A DNA stretch of 64,000 nucleotides from Devosia sp. SD17-2 (GCF_029201565.1 NZ_CP104002.1:2187001-2251000); one strand, 5' to 3'; numbered from the stretch's first letter, positions 49,634 through 58,713 are shown. Translations and numbers: made by a program. The notes: generated by a model from the letters alone, not told the origin.

Positions 49634-50545
49634 TCAGGCGTTGGCGCGGGCAGTTTTGAGACCGGCGAGGACGACCTCGGTCGCATCGAGGATGCGGCCC
49701 GAGGCGCCGGCCATTTCCAGCACCCGGACATAGAGGGCGCAAAGGCCAGCCGAGCCGATAAGCGGAACGGGGTCGTTGCCGATCTGGTCTCGATTGGCGG
49801 CAATCTCGGTGCCGATGAGCAGGCCCGAGAGATAGCCGGCGCACCAGGCGGCGTCGCGGTCGGAGAGAAGGGCGGCAGCGCGCACACGGAACAATTGCCC
49901 AAGGAGATCCGCGGGCCTTGCCAAGCCATCGGCAGCGCCGGCGTTAAAGCCCGCCTCCCGCGTCGGCCCGTCGAGCTCACCGCCGAGGGAGTGGCGCAGC
50001 ACCGAGTGAGTTTTTAGGATTTCGAAGATTTCACCGGTCATTGCGGTGGTGAAACTCTCGATCCGCGTGCCGTCGAGTCGTGCCCATTTCGAATGCGTGC
50101 CCGGAAGGCAGACGAGGCCTGAGTAGCCTGGGATGAGGCTCGCGAGCCCAAGCAGCTGGGTTTCCTCGCCGCGCATGACATTTTCGCCGCCGGTGCGTTG
50201 ACAGACGCCGGGAAGGATCGAGACGGTATAGCGGTCACTGCCGGCATCAGGATGGACCGCGCCGGCACGAAGGCCGCGCAGATCTGTGGGGGCTTCGAGA
50301 TAGGGCGCTTCGAGCCAGCCCTGACGGGCCCCAGCCATGCCGCAGATGAGGACATCAACCGGTCTGGACACCTGCAGTGTCTCGACGATCTCGCCCAGCG
50401 CGCCGGCGAATTCCTCTCGCTTGAGCTTGCCCATGCCCCGGTCCGAACTGGCGGTGGACACAATGGCGCCGCTCTCGCTCATCCCCCAAGCCCGCAGATT
50501 GGACGTTCCCCAATCAACGGCAATCCAGGCCACAGACTCACTCAC
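49634..50545 (-). CDS. dgoK: 2-dehydro-3-deoxygalactonokinase
   Basis: This 303-residue ASKHA-fold kinase phosphorylates KDGal at C6. Visible are IAVDWGTSNLRAWGM (phosphate 1 loop) at the N-terminus, PGTHSKWARL and a C-terminal GSAGLCALYVRVLE block. GTG 50545 is proposed because GGGGAGG lies 8 bases upstream and the family N-terminus follows; the frame is open to 50629 but the extra residues are not conserved-looking. It is the first gene of the leftward sugar operon, divergent from the dehydratase. Confidence 0.9.
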   Translation of the reverse strand: MSESVAWIAVDWGTSNLRAWGMSESGAIVSTASSDRGMGKLKREEFAGALGEIVETLQVSRPVDVLICGMAGARQGWLEAPYLEAPTDLRGLRAGAVHPDAGSDRYTVSILPGVCQRTGGENVMRGEETQLLGLASLIPGYSGLVCLPGTHSKWARLDGTRIESFTTAMTGEIFEILKTHSVLRHSLGGELDGPTREAGFNAGAADGLARPADLLGQLFRVRAAALLSDRDAAWCAGYLSGLLIGTEIAANRDQIGNDPVPLIGSAGLCALYVRVLEMAGASGRILDATEVVLAGLKTARANA

Positions 50546-50850
50546 CTGCCGAACCTCCCCAGCACGCCTCTGAATTCGGCGGGACCCTAATCCAAGTTCG
50601 GCGAACCCGGAAACCCCCATCGAGCGCATTCATGGCTCTCCATCTCCCGCCTAGATCAATCACCAGTGCCGGTCCGCTCGCCAGGTAAGATTTTTGCGGC
50701 GTTCCGACAGATGTCTTCCCCTTAACGTTCCGTGAGACGAAATTGTATGATTTTTTACGCCAGACACATTCACAGCGCCGTTTGGCGTGATAGAACGATG
50801 CAACTCAAGGCCCGCGTCCGCTTCGGCGGACACTTCAAGGAACAAGCAAT
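50546..50850. promoter_or_regulatory. Divergent promoter region between dgoK and the dehydratase gene
   Basis: A 305-base region holds no gene. An AT-rich island at 50740-50757 contains ATTGTATGAT (50742-50751), similar to half-sites of GntR/FadR-type regulators in rhizobia, followed by TTTTTTAC. CGCC-GTTT-GGCG at about 50787-50798 is a small palindrome before the dehydratase start. No regulator gene is encoded in the cluster, so control would be in trans. Assignment is by position and pattern only. Confidence 0.4.
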
Positions 50851-52659
50851 ATGACTGCAGAGAATGGCGGCAACGGCGCTCGCAAGTTGCGTTCGCGCGC
50901 GTGGTTCGACAATCCCGACAATCCGGACATGACCGCGCTCTATCTCGAGCGCTACATGAACTACGGTGTGTCGCGCGAGGAGCTGCAGTCCGGCAAGCCG
51001 ATCATCGGCATTGCCCAGACCGGTTCGGACCTCAGCCCCTGCAACCGTCACCACGTGGTGCTGGCCGAGCGCGTTCGCGAAGGTATCCGCGAGGCCGGTG
51101 GCATTGCCATCGAGTTCCCGGTCCATCCGATCCAGGAGACCGGCAAGCGCCCGACGGCTGGCCTTGACCGCAACCTTGCCTATCTCGGCCTCGTCGAAGT
51201 GCTTTATGGCTATCCGCTCGACGGCGTGGTGCTGACCATCGGCTGCGACAAGACCACTCCCGCCATGCTGATGGGCGCGGCAACCGTCAACATTCCGGCC
51301 ATCGCGCTGTCCGTAGGCCCCATGCTCAATGGCTGGCACAAGGGCGAACGGACCGGTTCGGGCACCATCGTCTGGAAAGCGCGCCAGATGCTGGCCGCAG
51401 GCGAGATCGACTATCCGAAATTCATCGAGCTCGTTGCCTCGTCGGCCCCGTCGACCGGCTACTGCAACACCATGGGCACGGCTTCGACCATGAACTCGCT
51501 GGCCGAGGCCCTCGGCATGCAGCTGCCGGGTTCGGCCGCCATTCCCGCGCCCTATCGCGATCGCCAGGAAATGGCCTATCGCACCGGCAAGCGCGCCGTG
51601 GAAATGGTGCATGAGGATCTGAAGCCCTCCGACATCCTGACCAAGGAAAACTTCCTCAACGCCATCGTGGTCAATTCCGCCATCGGCGGGTCGACCAATG
51701 CCCCGATCCATATCAATGCCATCGCGCGCCATATCGGCGTCGAACTCAATATCGACGAATGGCAGGCGCATGGGCACAAGGTGCCGCTGCTGGTGAACAT
51801 GCAGCCGGCGGGCGAATATCTGGGCGAGGATTATTACCACGCCGGTGGCGTTCCCGCGGTGGTCAACGAGTTGATGAAGCACGGCCTCATTCATGAGAAT
51901 GCGCCGACCGTCAACGGCAAGACCATGGGCGAGAACTGCCGCAACACGGTGATCGAGGACGACAAGGTCATCCGGACCTTCGACAATCCGCTCAAGGCCG
52001 AAGCCGGTTTCCTCGTGCTGCGCGGCAATCTCTTCGACAACGCCATCATGAAGACCAGCGTGATCTCGCCGGAATTCCGCGACCGCTATCTCTCCGACCC
52101 CGAGCATCCGGGCATGTTCGAGGGCAAGGCGGTGGTGTTCGATGGTCCGGAGGACTATCACCACCGGATCGATGATCCCTCGCTCGATATCGACGAGCAC
52201 ACGCTGCTGTTCATGCGTGGCGCGGGCCCGATCGGCTATCCGGGTGCGGCGGAAGTCGTCAACATGCGTCCGCCCGATTACCTCATCAAGAAGGGCATCC
52301 ACTCGCTGGCCTGCATCGGCGACGGTCGCCAGTCGGGTACATCGGGTTCGCCCTCCATCCTCAACGCTTCCCCGGAAGCGGCGGCTGGCGGCAACCTCGC
52401 CATCCTCAAGACGGGTGACCGGGTGCGCATCGACCTCAACAAGGGCGAGGCCGATATCCTGATTTCGAATGAGGAAATCGCCACCCGTCGCGCCGCGCTC
52501 GAAGCCGATGGCGGGTACAAATTCCCCAAGCACCAGACGCCCTGGCAGGAAATCCAGCGCGGCCTCGTCGACCAGCTCGGAAACGGCGCCATTCTCAAGC
52601 CGGCGGAAAAATACCAGCGGATCGCGCAGACCGAAGGCATTCCGCGCGACAACCACTGA
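50851..52659 (+). CDS. IlvD/Edd-family sugar-acid dehydratase (probable galactonate/arabinonate dehydratase)
   Basis: This 602-residue enzyme removes water from an aldonate to give the 2-keto-3-deoxy acid. Cys64 (SPCNRH), Cys132 (IGCDKTTP) and Cys205 ([13 protein letters not shown]) are the expected iron-sulfur cluster ligands. The sequence is of the pentonate/hexonate subgroup (arabinonate, xylonate, galactonate dehydratases), not the valine-pathway IlvD, which carries different segments around the second Cys. With dgoK and dgoA beside it, D-galactonate is the most economical substrate, although classical DgoD belongs to the unrelated enolase superfamily. It runs divergently from the other sugar genes and is followed by a strong terminator. 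Confidence 0.88.
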   Translation: MTAENGGNGARKLRSRAWFDNPDNPDMTALYLERYMNYGVSREELQSGKPIIGIAQTGSDLSPCNRHHVVLAERVREGIREAGGIAIEFPVHPIQETGKRPTAGLDRNLAYLGLVEVLYGYPLDGVVLTIGCDKTTPAMLMGAATVNIPAIALSVGPMLNGWHKGERTGSGTIVWKARQMLAAGEIDYPKFIELVASSAPSTGYCNTMGTASTMNSLAEALGMQLPGSAAIPAPYRDRQEMAYRTGKRAVEMVHEDLKPSDILTKENFLNAIVVNSAIGGSTNAPIHINAIARHIGVELNIDEWQAHGHKVPLLVNMQPAGEYLGEDYYHAGGVPAVVNELMKHGLIHENAPTVNGKTMGENCRNTVIEDDKVIRTFDNPLKAEAGFLVLRGNLFDNAIMKTSVISPEFRDRYLSDPEHPGMFEGKAVVFDGPEDYHHRIDDPSLDIDEHTLLFMRGAGPIGYPGAAEVVNMRPPDYLIKKGIHSLACIGDGRQSGTSGSPSILNASPEAAAGGNLAILKTGDRVRIDLNKGEADILISNEEIATRRAALEADGGYKFPKHQTPWQEIQRGLVDQLGNGAILKPAEKYQRIAQTEGIPRDNH

Positions 52660-52680
52660 CGCAAGGCATTTTGCGACTCA

Positions 52681-52710
52681 CTCCCTCGCCGCATGGCGGG
52701 GGAGTTTTTT
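52681..52710 (+). terminator. Rho-independent terminator after the dehydratase
   Basis: CTCCCTCGCC (52681-52690), GCAT loop and GGCGGGGGAG (52695-52704) form a 10-bp stem with one G-T pair, followed by six T. It lies 21 bases after the stop codon. Confidence 0.92.
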
Positions 52711-52820
52711 ATTGCCTGTCTTGTCCGAGGGCTTGCCGCTCAGTGGACATGCCGAAACGCCGCCCGGCTCCAGGGGAGCGTCGCGGGGACACGGTCGCGA
52801 TGCCCTGAGGGCACGGTGAA

Positions 52821-52869
52821 AAGCGGCTTTCGCCCCGAAATAGTAGATATAGAAGAGCGAAAGCCGCTT
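52821..52869. ncRNA. Candidate structured RNA: 13-bp perfect hairpin
   Basis: AAGCGGCTTTCGC (52821-52833) and GCGAAAGCCGCTT (52857-52869) pair perfectly around a 23-base AT-rich loop. A smaller TGCCC-TGA-GGGCA hairpin lies just before it, and a T-rich stretch (GGTTTTTTG) follows at 52879-52887. It could be a small RNA with its terminator tract, or a mobile palindromic element. No direct evidence of transcription. Confidence 0.4.
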
Positions 52870-53151
52870 CCCACGACCGGTTTTTTGAAAGCGCATGCCT
52901 TGAGTGGCCCCCTTGCGGGTGGTGCTGGGAACTGCGTCGAGGCATGACCCCGAAGGCAGAACCGGCACCGGCCGGTGGTCGACATCCACGCCCCCGCCCA
53001 GGCGACCCCGTGCGGCCCGTCTCCCCGCCCGACGCTTCGTCGGCGCCGCGTGTTATCGGCGGGAACGGGGCGATGATGGCATGGGAATTTGGGGGCGGGG
53101 ATAAGGGGAACAAGTGGGACTGCTTGGTTGCCCCTAGGGCCCCCCTCCTAG

Positions 53152-53172
53152 CCTCCCCCTGGTAGGGGGAGG
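53152..53172. repeat. Palindromic element, CCTCCCCCT type
   Basis: CCTCCCCCT-GGT-AGGGGGAGG is a perfect 9-bp inverted repeat. Elements of this kind are scattered between genes in many rhizobial-group genomes, so this is probably one copy of a dispersed family. No second copy was seen in the window. Confidence 0.55.
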
Positions 53173-53260
53173 GACAGATCGGGCTCGCGGTGGGATCGGT
53201 GCCTCCGTTCCATCCTTATCACTGGGCTTGTCCTGGTGATCCAGAGCTGTGGCAAGGTGG

Positions 53261-53283
53261 ATTGCCCGGACAGGCCGGGCAAT
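53261..53283. repeat. Palindromic element, ATTGCCCGG type
   Basis: ATTGCCCGG (53261-53269) and CCGGGCAAT (53275-53283) form a 9-bp stem with a 5-base loop, followed by GACGG. The surrounding GGGCTTGTCC and CCGGGCAATGACGG wording is typical of dispersed intergenic repeats in alphaproteobacteria. Confidence 0.55.
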
Positions 53284-53315
53284 GACGGCGGGGTGGGGCG
53301 GGGCAATGCTTTTGG

Positions 53316-53705
53316 CTATTTGCCTGTCGGAAAGGCGCTGAGGTGTTCGTGGCGGATACGCCAGCCGTCGGGGTCGCGGCCGAGGACGGTGGTGCCGCGG
53401 CCGCTGCCTTGGGCGGGATGGCCGTCGATAGTGGCGCGCCAGTGGAAGGCATAGGTGCAGCTGGCGGCAGTATCGCCAACGGCAATCCAGCTGAGATCTT
53501 CAAGCCAGTAGGTTTCGTCGGCAAACTTGCGCCAGGTCGCTTCGAAGGCGGCGCGGGCGGCGTCGATCCCCGCATGGGTGCCTGAACTGAACCAGAAACT
53601 GGCGTCGGGATGGATGAGCGGCACGAGCAGGGAAAAGTCGTGCCGGTTGATGCGGTCGGCGTAACGCGCCATCACCGTTTCCGGCGAGGCGCGATCCGGC
53701 GACAT
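53316..53705 (-). CDS. NTF2/SnoaL-like protein
   Basis: This 129-residue protein has the cone-shaped NTF2-like fold pattern: an N-terminal helix ETVMARYADRINRHDFSLLV, SFWFSSGTHAGIDAARAAFE, and alternating strands with SCTYAFHWRA, ending with DGWRIRHEHLSAFP, which is typical of SnoaL-like proteins. The fold serves as a small-molecule enzyme or binding scaffold and the exact role is unknown. ATG 53705 overlaps the lexA stop by one base (TGATG), so it is coupled to lexA and probably shares SOS control. Confidence 0.8.
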   Translation of the reverse strand: MSPDRASPETVMARYADRINRHDFSLLVPLIHPDASFWFSSGTHAGIDAARAAFEATWRKFADETYWLEDLSWIAVGDTAASCTYAFHWRATIDGHPAQGSGRGTTVLGRDPDGWRIRHEHLSAFPTGK

Positions 53706-54412
53706 CAATATTTTCGCAGGAGGCCAACCAGGCGCCCCTGGACCTTGACGCGGTCGGGCGGGAAGATGCGGGTTTCGTAGGCGGGGTTGGCCGCTTCGAG
53801 GGCGATCGTATTGCCCTTGCGGCGCAGGCGCTTGAGCGTGGCTTCCTCGTCATCGACGAGGGCGACAACGATCTCGCCGGTCGAGGCAACTTCCTGCTTC
53901 TTGATGAGCACGGTGTCGCCATCGAAGATGCCGGCGTCGATCATGGAATCGCCGCGCACTTCAAGCGCGTAGTGTTCGCCAGGCCCGAGCATTTCAGGCG
54001 GCACGGCAATGGTGTGGGAATGGCTCTGGATCGCCTCGATCGGCGTACCGGCAGCGATGCGGCCCATGACCGGGATCGAGATCGGGCGGGCATAATCGTC
54101 GGTGCTGCGCGCCGGTGGCGAGGCCACCTTGCCGAGATTTCCCTCGATGACTTCCGGTTCGAACCGCACTTTGCGACCGCCAAGCGAGGGGTTCATCGAA
54201 TCGGGAAGTTTGACCACTTCGAGCGCTCGGGCGCGGTTCGGCAGGCGGCGGATAAAACCGCGTTCTTCCAGAGCAGTGATGAGCCGGTGGATACCCGACT
54301 TGGAGGCGAGGTCGAGCGCGTCCTTCATCTCGTCAAAGGAGGGGGGAATGCCGGATTCCTTCATCCTCTCATGGATGAACATCAGCAATTCATGTTGTTT
54401 GCGCGTCAGCAT
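53705..54412 (-). CDS. lexA: SOS repressor LexA
   Basis: This 235-residue repressor has a winged helix-turn-helix (residues 1-65) and a self-cleaving peptidase domain. The cleavage site is A121-G122 in GRIAAGTP, the nucleophile is Ser156 in GDSMIDAGI and the general base is Lys194 in ATLKRL. RecA filaments trigger cleavage, releasing GAAC-N7-GAAC operators. The linker (about 65-105) is longer than in E. coli, as in other alphaproteobacteria. The double operator just upstream shows autoregulation. Confidence 0.96.
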   Translation of the reverse strand: MLTRKQHELLMFIHERMKESGIPPSFDEMKDALDLASKSGIHRLITALEERGFIRRLPNRARALEVVKLPDSMNPSLGGRKVRFEPEVIEGNLGKVASPPARSTDDYARPISIPVMGRIAAGTPIEAIQSHSHTIAVPPEMLGPGEHYALEVRGDSMIDAGIFDGDTVLIKKQEVASTGEIVVALVDDEEATLKRLRRKGNTIALEAANPAYETRIFPPDRVKVQGRLVGLLRKY

Positions 54413-54434
54413 TTGCCCCTCGAGTCCAGAATCG

Positions 54435-54474
54435 GAACATAGACGGAACGACCATACGCGTTCCGTCTATGTTC
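54435..54474 (-). promoter_or_regulatory. Double LexA operator in the lexA promoter
   Basis: GAACATAGACGGAAC (54435-54449) and its exact reverse complement GTTCCGTCTATGTTC (54460-54474) lie 10 bases apart, so both boxes are perfect GAAC-N7-GAAC sites in opposite orientation. They start 22 bases upstream of the lexA ATG. Confidence 0.9.
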
Positions 54475-54492
54475 TGCAAGAGTCTGGACGAT

Positions 54493-55695
54493 CTAGCCGA
54501 AATTGATCGGCAGGGCGTCGACCAGCGCGCCGATGGACTGACCGGGATCGTGCTCGGGCTGGATGATCAGCATGGCGGCCCGCGAGAGGGATGAAGTGTG
54601 GCCGCTGTCGGTCTGGGAGATGGGCAGGAGGCCGGGGCCCGTGTCGGTGTGAACGAGCTGGGCGCGCATGAAATGGCGGCGCGCCGTGTTCGGCGGCGTG
54701 GGGGCAAGGAGCGGCAGGCGCCAAGGCGCCTGTGGGGTCTGGCCGAGCCATCTGCGGAGCGCGGGCAGGACGAAAACCAGGGCCGTGACCATGGCGGAAA
54801 CCGGATTGCCCGGCAGGCCGAAGACGAGGGTTTTTCCGCGCGTGCCGAACATCAGCGGCTTGCCCGGCCGCATATTGATCCGCCAGAAATCGAGGGTGAC
54901 GCCCAGATCTTTGAGGACGTCCTGCACCAGATCATGCTCGCCGACGCTGGCGCCGCCCGTGGTGACAAGAATGTCGGGCTCATCAGCAAAGGCGCGGGCG
55001 AGTGTATCGCGGAGCAGGTCGACGCGGTCCGGCACGATGCCGAGGTCGACCACATCGTCGGCATAAGGCGCAAAGAGCGGCGCGAGCCCGAAACTGTTGG
55101 ACGCGACGATCTGATCGGGGCCGAGCGGCGTGCCGGGGAGGACGAGTTCATCCCCGGTGGCGAGAAGTGCGATGCGGGGGCGGCGGGCGACAGCAAGCGC
55201 GCCGCAATTGGCCGTAGCGGCGACGGCGATCTGCATCGGCTGAAGGCGCGTGCCGGGTTCGACGAGGATATCGCCGGTGGAAAAATCATTGCCGCGGGGG
55301 CGGATGGAGTGGCCGAGGCGGGCAGGGGCGGTGAAGCGTACCCTGTTGCCGTCGCGGACGGCCTCTTCCTGCATGATGACCGTATCGGCGCCGGGCGGGA
55401 CGGGCGCGCCAGTGAAAATGCGGATGGCCTGGCCTGGGCCAACCGTCCCAACAAAACCGGCGCCGGCCTGTGAGGTGCCGACGATGTCGAGCCACTGGTC
55501 GGGCGCCACATCGGCGGCGCGAAGGGCGTAACCGTCCATGGCGCTGGCGTCAAAGGGCGGCTGGTCATGCTGGGCGATGATCGGGGCGGCGAGAACGCGC
55601 CCGGCCGCGGCGGAGAGGTGGACTTCTTCGGGCGCAATCTCCGGCACGCGGGCCAGAATGGCGGCAAGGGCCTCGTCGACCGGTAGCAGGCTCAT
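54493..55695 (-). CDS. moeA: Molybdopterin molybdenumtransferase
   Basis: This 400-residue enzyme inserts molybdate into adenylated molybdopterin to make Mo-cofactor. Visible are the domain III blocks ALLATGDELVLPG, VTTGGASVGEHD and the domain I stretch PFDASAMDGYAL, followed by the C-terminal barrel domain IV. ATG 55695 overlaps the moaC stop by four bases. The operon order trpC-moaC-moeA-lexA is usual in this bacterial order. Confidence 0.95.
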   Translation of the reverse strand: MSLLPVDEALAAILARVPEIAPEEVHLSAAAGRVLAAPIIAQHDQPPFDASAMDGYALRAADVAPDQWLDIVGTSQAGAGFVGTVGPGQAIRIFTGAPVPPGADTVIMQEEAVRDGNRVRFTAPARLGHSIRPRGNDFSTGDILVEPGTRLQPMQIAVAATANCGALAVARRPRIALLATGDELVLPGTPLGPDQIVASNSFGLAPLFAPYADDVVDLGIVPDRVDLLRDTLARAFADEPDILVTTGGASVGEHDLVQDVLKDLGVTLDFWRINMRPGKPLMFGTRGKTLVFGLPGNPVSAMVTALVFVLPALRRWLGQTPQAPWRLPLLAPTPPNTARRHFMRAQLVHTDTGPGLLPISQTDSGHTSSLSRAAMLIIQPEHDPGQSIGALVDALPINFG

Positions 55696-56174
55696 GGCGC
55701 GCGCCGGAAATCGCCGGATTTCCCGCCGGATTTTTCGACGAGGCACATGTCGGTCACGACCATGGCGCGGTCGATGGCCTTGGCCATGTCGTAGAGGGTC
55801 AGCGCTGCGGTCGAGGCGGCGACAAGCGCCTCCATCTCGACCCCGGTCTGGCCGGTGGTCTCGGCCGTGGCAAGGATGAGGATAGCGCCGTCGCCATCGC
55901 GCTCGATCTCGACGCTGACCTTGGTCAGCGGAATGGGATGACAGAGCGGAATCAGTTCAGCGGTTTTCTTGGCGGCCATGATGCCGGCAATGCGGGCAAC
56001 GGCGAGCGCGTCGCCCTTTTGCAGGCTCCCGCCCATGATGGTGGTGATGGTTTCCGCCTCGCCGGTGAGACGCGCCTGGGCCACGGCTCGACGCCTGGTG
56101 ATGGCCTTTTCGCCGATATCGACGATGTGGGCCTGTCCCTTGGCATCGAGATGGGTGAGGCGCTGCTCGCTCAT
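55692..56174 (-). CDS. moaC: Cyclic pyranopterin monophosphate synthase
   Basis: This 160-residue hexameric enzyme completes the first stage of molybdopterin synthesis, converting the MoaA product to cPMP. Active-site blocks: IPLCHPIPLTKV and the GVEMEALVAASTAALTLYDM block, with a final KSGGKSGDF. It is coupled to trpC (one-base overlap) upstream and moeA (four bases) downstream. Confidence 0.95.
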   Translation of the reverse strand: MSEQRLTHLDAKGQAHIVDIGEKAITRRRAVAQARLTGEAETITTIMGGSLQKGDALAVARIAGIMAAKKTAELIPLCHPIPLTKVSVEIERDGDGAILILATAETTGQTGVEMEALVAASTAALTLYDMAKAIDRAMVVTDMCLVEKSGGKSGDFRRAP

Positions 56175-56986
56175 CAGACGGCCGCCACGCTGGCGCCCTG
56201 GAGCAGGGTGCGCGTGGCCGCGACCACATCGTCCTGGCGCATCAGGCTTTCGCCGACGAGGAAGGTGCCGATCCCGGCCTTTTCGTCGAGCATGCGGACA
56301 TGCTCGTGGGTCATGATCCCGCTCTCGCTGACCAGGGTGACCTTCTCCGGCAGGCCCGTCGCGAGCGTGATGGACGTGTCCAGCGAGGTTTCAAACGTGC
56401 GCAGATTGCGGTTGTTGATGCCGATGAAGTCCGCATCGAGCGCCAAAGCACGATCCATTTCTTCCCGGTCGTGGACTTCGACCAGCGCGTCCATGCCCCA
56501 TTCCTTCGCAGAATCAAGGAGGTAGCGGGCCATTTCGTCGTCGACGGCGGCGAGGATGATGAGGATGCAGTCGGCGCCCCAGGCGCGGGCTTCAGCGACC
56601 TGGTAGGTCTCGAAGAGGAAGTCCTTGCGCAGGGCTGGCAGATTGGTGGCAGCGCGCGCCTGCTTGAGGTAGTCCGGCGCGCCCTGGAAGCTGGGGCGAT
56701 CGGTGAGGACGGAGAGGCAGGCGGCGCCGGCGGTCTCATAATCCTTGGCGATCTCAGCCGGGTTGAAGTCGGCGCGAATGAGGCCCTTGGAGGGGCTGGC
56801 CTTTTTCACCTCGGCGATGAGGGCATAGTCGCCGGCGGCGCGCTTGGCCTTGATGGCGTTGAGGAAGCCACGCGGGGCCGGCTGGTCGTGGGCTTCGGCC
56901 ACAATTTCGGCCCAGGGGCGAGCAGCCTTGGCGGCGGCGATTTCCTCGCGCTTATAGGCTTCGATCTGCTTGAGAATATCGGTCAT
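56174..56986 (-). CDS. trpC: Indole-3-glycerol phosphate synthase
   Basis: This 270-residue TIM barrel closes the indole ring from CdRP in tryptophan synthesis. Visible are [19 protein letters not shown], a [20 protein letters not shown] block with the catalytic Lys, NNRNLRTFE and the SESGIMT strand. It is monofunctional, not fused to TrpF. It overlaps trpD by four bases. Confidence 0.96.
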   Translation of the reverse strand: MTDILKQIEAYKREEIAAAKAARPWAEIVAEAHDQPAPRGFLNAIKAKRAAGDYALIAEVKKASPSKGLIRADFNPAEIAKDYETAGAACLSVLTDRPSFQGAPDYLKQARAATNLPALRKDFLFETYQVAEARAWGADCILIILAAVDDEMARYLLDSAKEWGMDALVEVHDREEMDRALALDADFIGINNRNLRTFETSLDTSITLATGLPEKVTLVSESGIMTHEHVRMLDEKAGIGTFLVGESLMRQDDVVAATRTLLQGASVAAV

Positions 56987-58002
56987 GAGTTCTGTCCGTT
57001 GGAGACGGCCACCAACTTGGCCAGGGTCTGCTTGGCGGCACCGCTGTCGAGCGCGGCTGCGGCCATCTCGGCGCCTTCCTTGAGGGAGGTTGCGCGCTCG
57101 GCCACGATCAGCGCGGCGGCGGCGTTGAGCAGCACGATGTCGCGATAGCCGCCGGTGGCGCCATCGAAGAGTTCGTGGATGGCCTGGGCATTCTCTTCCG
57201 GCGTGCCGCCGAGAATGTCCTTTATTTCATAACGCTTTAGGCCAGCTTCTTCGGGCGTCACCTCAAAGCTGCGGAGGTCCCCGTCGGCGATCTGAGCGAC
57301 GAAGCTGGGGCCGGTGACCGTGAGCTCATCGAGGCCATCGCTGCCGTGCACGACCCAGGCCTTGATGGCGCGGTTGGCCAGAAGCGCAGCGGCCACCGGC
57401 TCGACCCATTGCTGGTCATAGACGCCCAGCACATAGCGGCGAACGCTGGCTGGATTGGACTGCGGACCGAGCAGGTTGAACATGGTGCGGACGCCCAGTT
57501 CGGTGCGCGTCGGGCCCACGTATTTCATCGCCGGGTGGTGCGAGGGCGCGAACATGAAGCCGATATTGGCCTCGCGGATCGTGCGTGCGATTCCAGTCGG
57601 GTCGAGGTCGAGCTTTACGCCGAGGGCTTCAAGAGCCTGGGAGGAGCCGGATTTCGACGACAGGGCGCGGTTGCCATGCTTGGCAACGGGCACGCCCATG
57701 GAGGCGACGAGGATCGAGGCGGCCGTGGAGATATTGAGCGTGCCGACGCCGTCGCCGCCGGTGCCGACGATGTCGACGGCGTCTTCGGGGGCATCCACCG
57801 GGATCATCTTTTCGCGCATGATCGAGACGGCAGCGGCGATTTCACCGACGCTTTCGCCCTTGAGGCGCATGCCCATGAGGAAGGCGCCGATCTGGCTAGG
57901 GGTGGCTTCGCCAGACATGATGATGCGCATCACGCCGCGCATTTCCTCGCCGGTGAGGTCGCGGCGTTCGGAGATTTTGTGGAGGGCTTGCTTGATATCC
58001 AT
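56983..58002 (-). CDS. trpD: Anthranilate phosphoribosyltransferase
   Basis: This 339-residue homodimer transfers phosphoribose from PRPP to anthranilate. The PRPP-binding signature [16 protein letters not shown] lies at about residues 79-94, with [15 protein letters not shown] and the anthranilate region [12 protein letters not shown]. Monofunctional and full length. It is coupled to trpG by a one-base overlap. Confidence 0.96.
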   Translation of the reverse strand: MDIKQALHKISERRDLTGEEMRGVMRIIMSGEATPSQIGAFLMGMRLKGESVGEIAAAVSIMREKMIPVDAPEDAVDIVGTGGDGVGTLNISTAASILVASMGVPVAKHGNRALSSKSGSSQALEALGVKLDLDPTGIARTIREANIGFMFAPSHHPAMKYVGPTRTELGVRTMFNLLGPQSNPASVRRYVLGVYDQQWVEPVAAALLANRAIKAWVVHGSDGLDELTVTGPSFVAQIADGDLRSFEVTPEEAGLKRYEIKDILGGTPEENAQAIHELFDGATGGYRDIVLLNAAAALIVAERATSLKEGAEMAAAALDSGAAKQTLAKLVAVSNGQNS

Positions 58003-58601
58003 CAGGCGGCCTTCTTTCCGGTGAAGTCGCGGGCAATGTTGAGGAAGTTCTGCAAGAGGGCATGGCCGTTTTCGCTGGCAATGCTCTCAGGGTGGAACTG
58101 AACGCCGTGGACCGGCAGGGTCTTGTGCTGCATGCCCATGATGAGGCCGTCCTCGGTGGTGGCTGTCACTTCGAGCGTGTCGGGCAGGGTTTCCTGCTTG
58201 ACGATGAGGCTGTGGTAGCGCGTGGCCTCAAAGCCGGCGTTGAGGCCGCGGAAGAGGCCCTTGCCGGTGTGGTTGATCTTGCTGGTCTTGCCGTGGACGA
58301 GGTGAGGCGCGCGGATGACGTCGCCCCCCATGGCCTGGCCGATGGCCTGATGGCCGAGACATACGCCGAGAATCGGGATTTCGCTCTTGAAGCGGTCGAT
58401 GACGGCGAGGCAGATACCGGCCTCGTTGGGCGTGCAGGGGCCGGGCGACAGGACAATCGCCTCGGGTGCCATGGCGGCGATTTCCTCGAGCGTGATCTTG
58501 TCGTTGCGGCGCACGGTCATTTCCGCGCCGAGTTCGCCCAGGAAGTGGACGAGGTTATAGGTAAAGCTGTCGTAATTATCGATGACGAGGGTTTTGGTCA
58601 T
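58002..58601 (-). CDS. trpG: Anthranilate synthase glutamine amidotransferase subunit
   Basis: This 199-residue class I amidotransferase supplies ammonia to TrpE. Catalytic Cys lies in [13 protein letters not shown], and His and Glu in GVQFHPESI near the C-terminus; [13 protein letters not shown] forms the oxyanion region. It may also serve PabB in folate synthesis. It is a separate gene, unlike the fused TrpEG of Rhizobium. Its ATG overlaps the stop of a small upstream frame. Confidence 0.95.
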   Translation of the reverse strand: MTKTLVIDNYDSFTYNLVHFLGELGAEMTVRRNDKITLEEIAAMAPEAIVLSPGPCTPNEAGICLAVIDRFKSEIPILGVCLGHQAIGQAMGGDVIRAPHLVHGKTSKINHTGKGLFRGLNAGFEATRYHSLIVKQETLPDTLEVTATTEDGLIMGMQHKTLPVHGVQFHPESIASENGHALLQNFLNIARDFTGKKAA

Positions 58602-58713
58602 GTTCGGGCCTGCCTCTGGATGAGCTGTTCTGGTGAAAGGTTCAGAACCAGCTCCGCCATCGGGTCATCGCCTGCGCAGTCACGCACAGGTCGCATTCGA
58701 AAATCTTGGTCAT
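58598..58713 (-). pseudogene. Mini-gene between trpE and trpG, apparently frameshifted
   Basis: An ATG at 58713 overlaps the trpE stop by four bases and opens [17 protein letters not shown], stopping at 58642. A second frame (ATG 58660, [20 protein letters not shown]) ends in a TGA overlapping the trpG ATG by four bases. Adding one base near 58661 joins them into a 38-residue product with classic ATGA coupling at both ends. That pattern suggests one small gene with an indel. Two independent tiny frames remain possible. Function unknown. Confidence 0.4.

Larger units (their letters stand above)
52660..53315. other. 656-base noncoding region with hairpins and palindromic repeats
   Basis: No gene is supported here. 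The stretch contains the terminator of the dehydratase gene, a 13-bp perfect hairpin at 52821-52869, and two palindromic elements near 53152 and 53261. Composition changes along it, with G- and C-rich runs around 53090-53170. Short open frames show no ribosome sites or coding bias. Confidence 0.6.
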
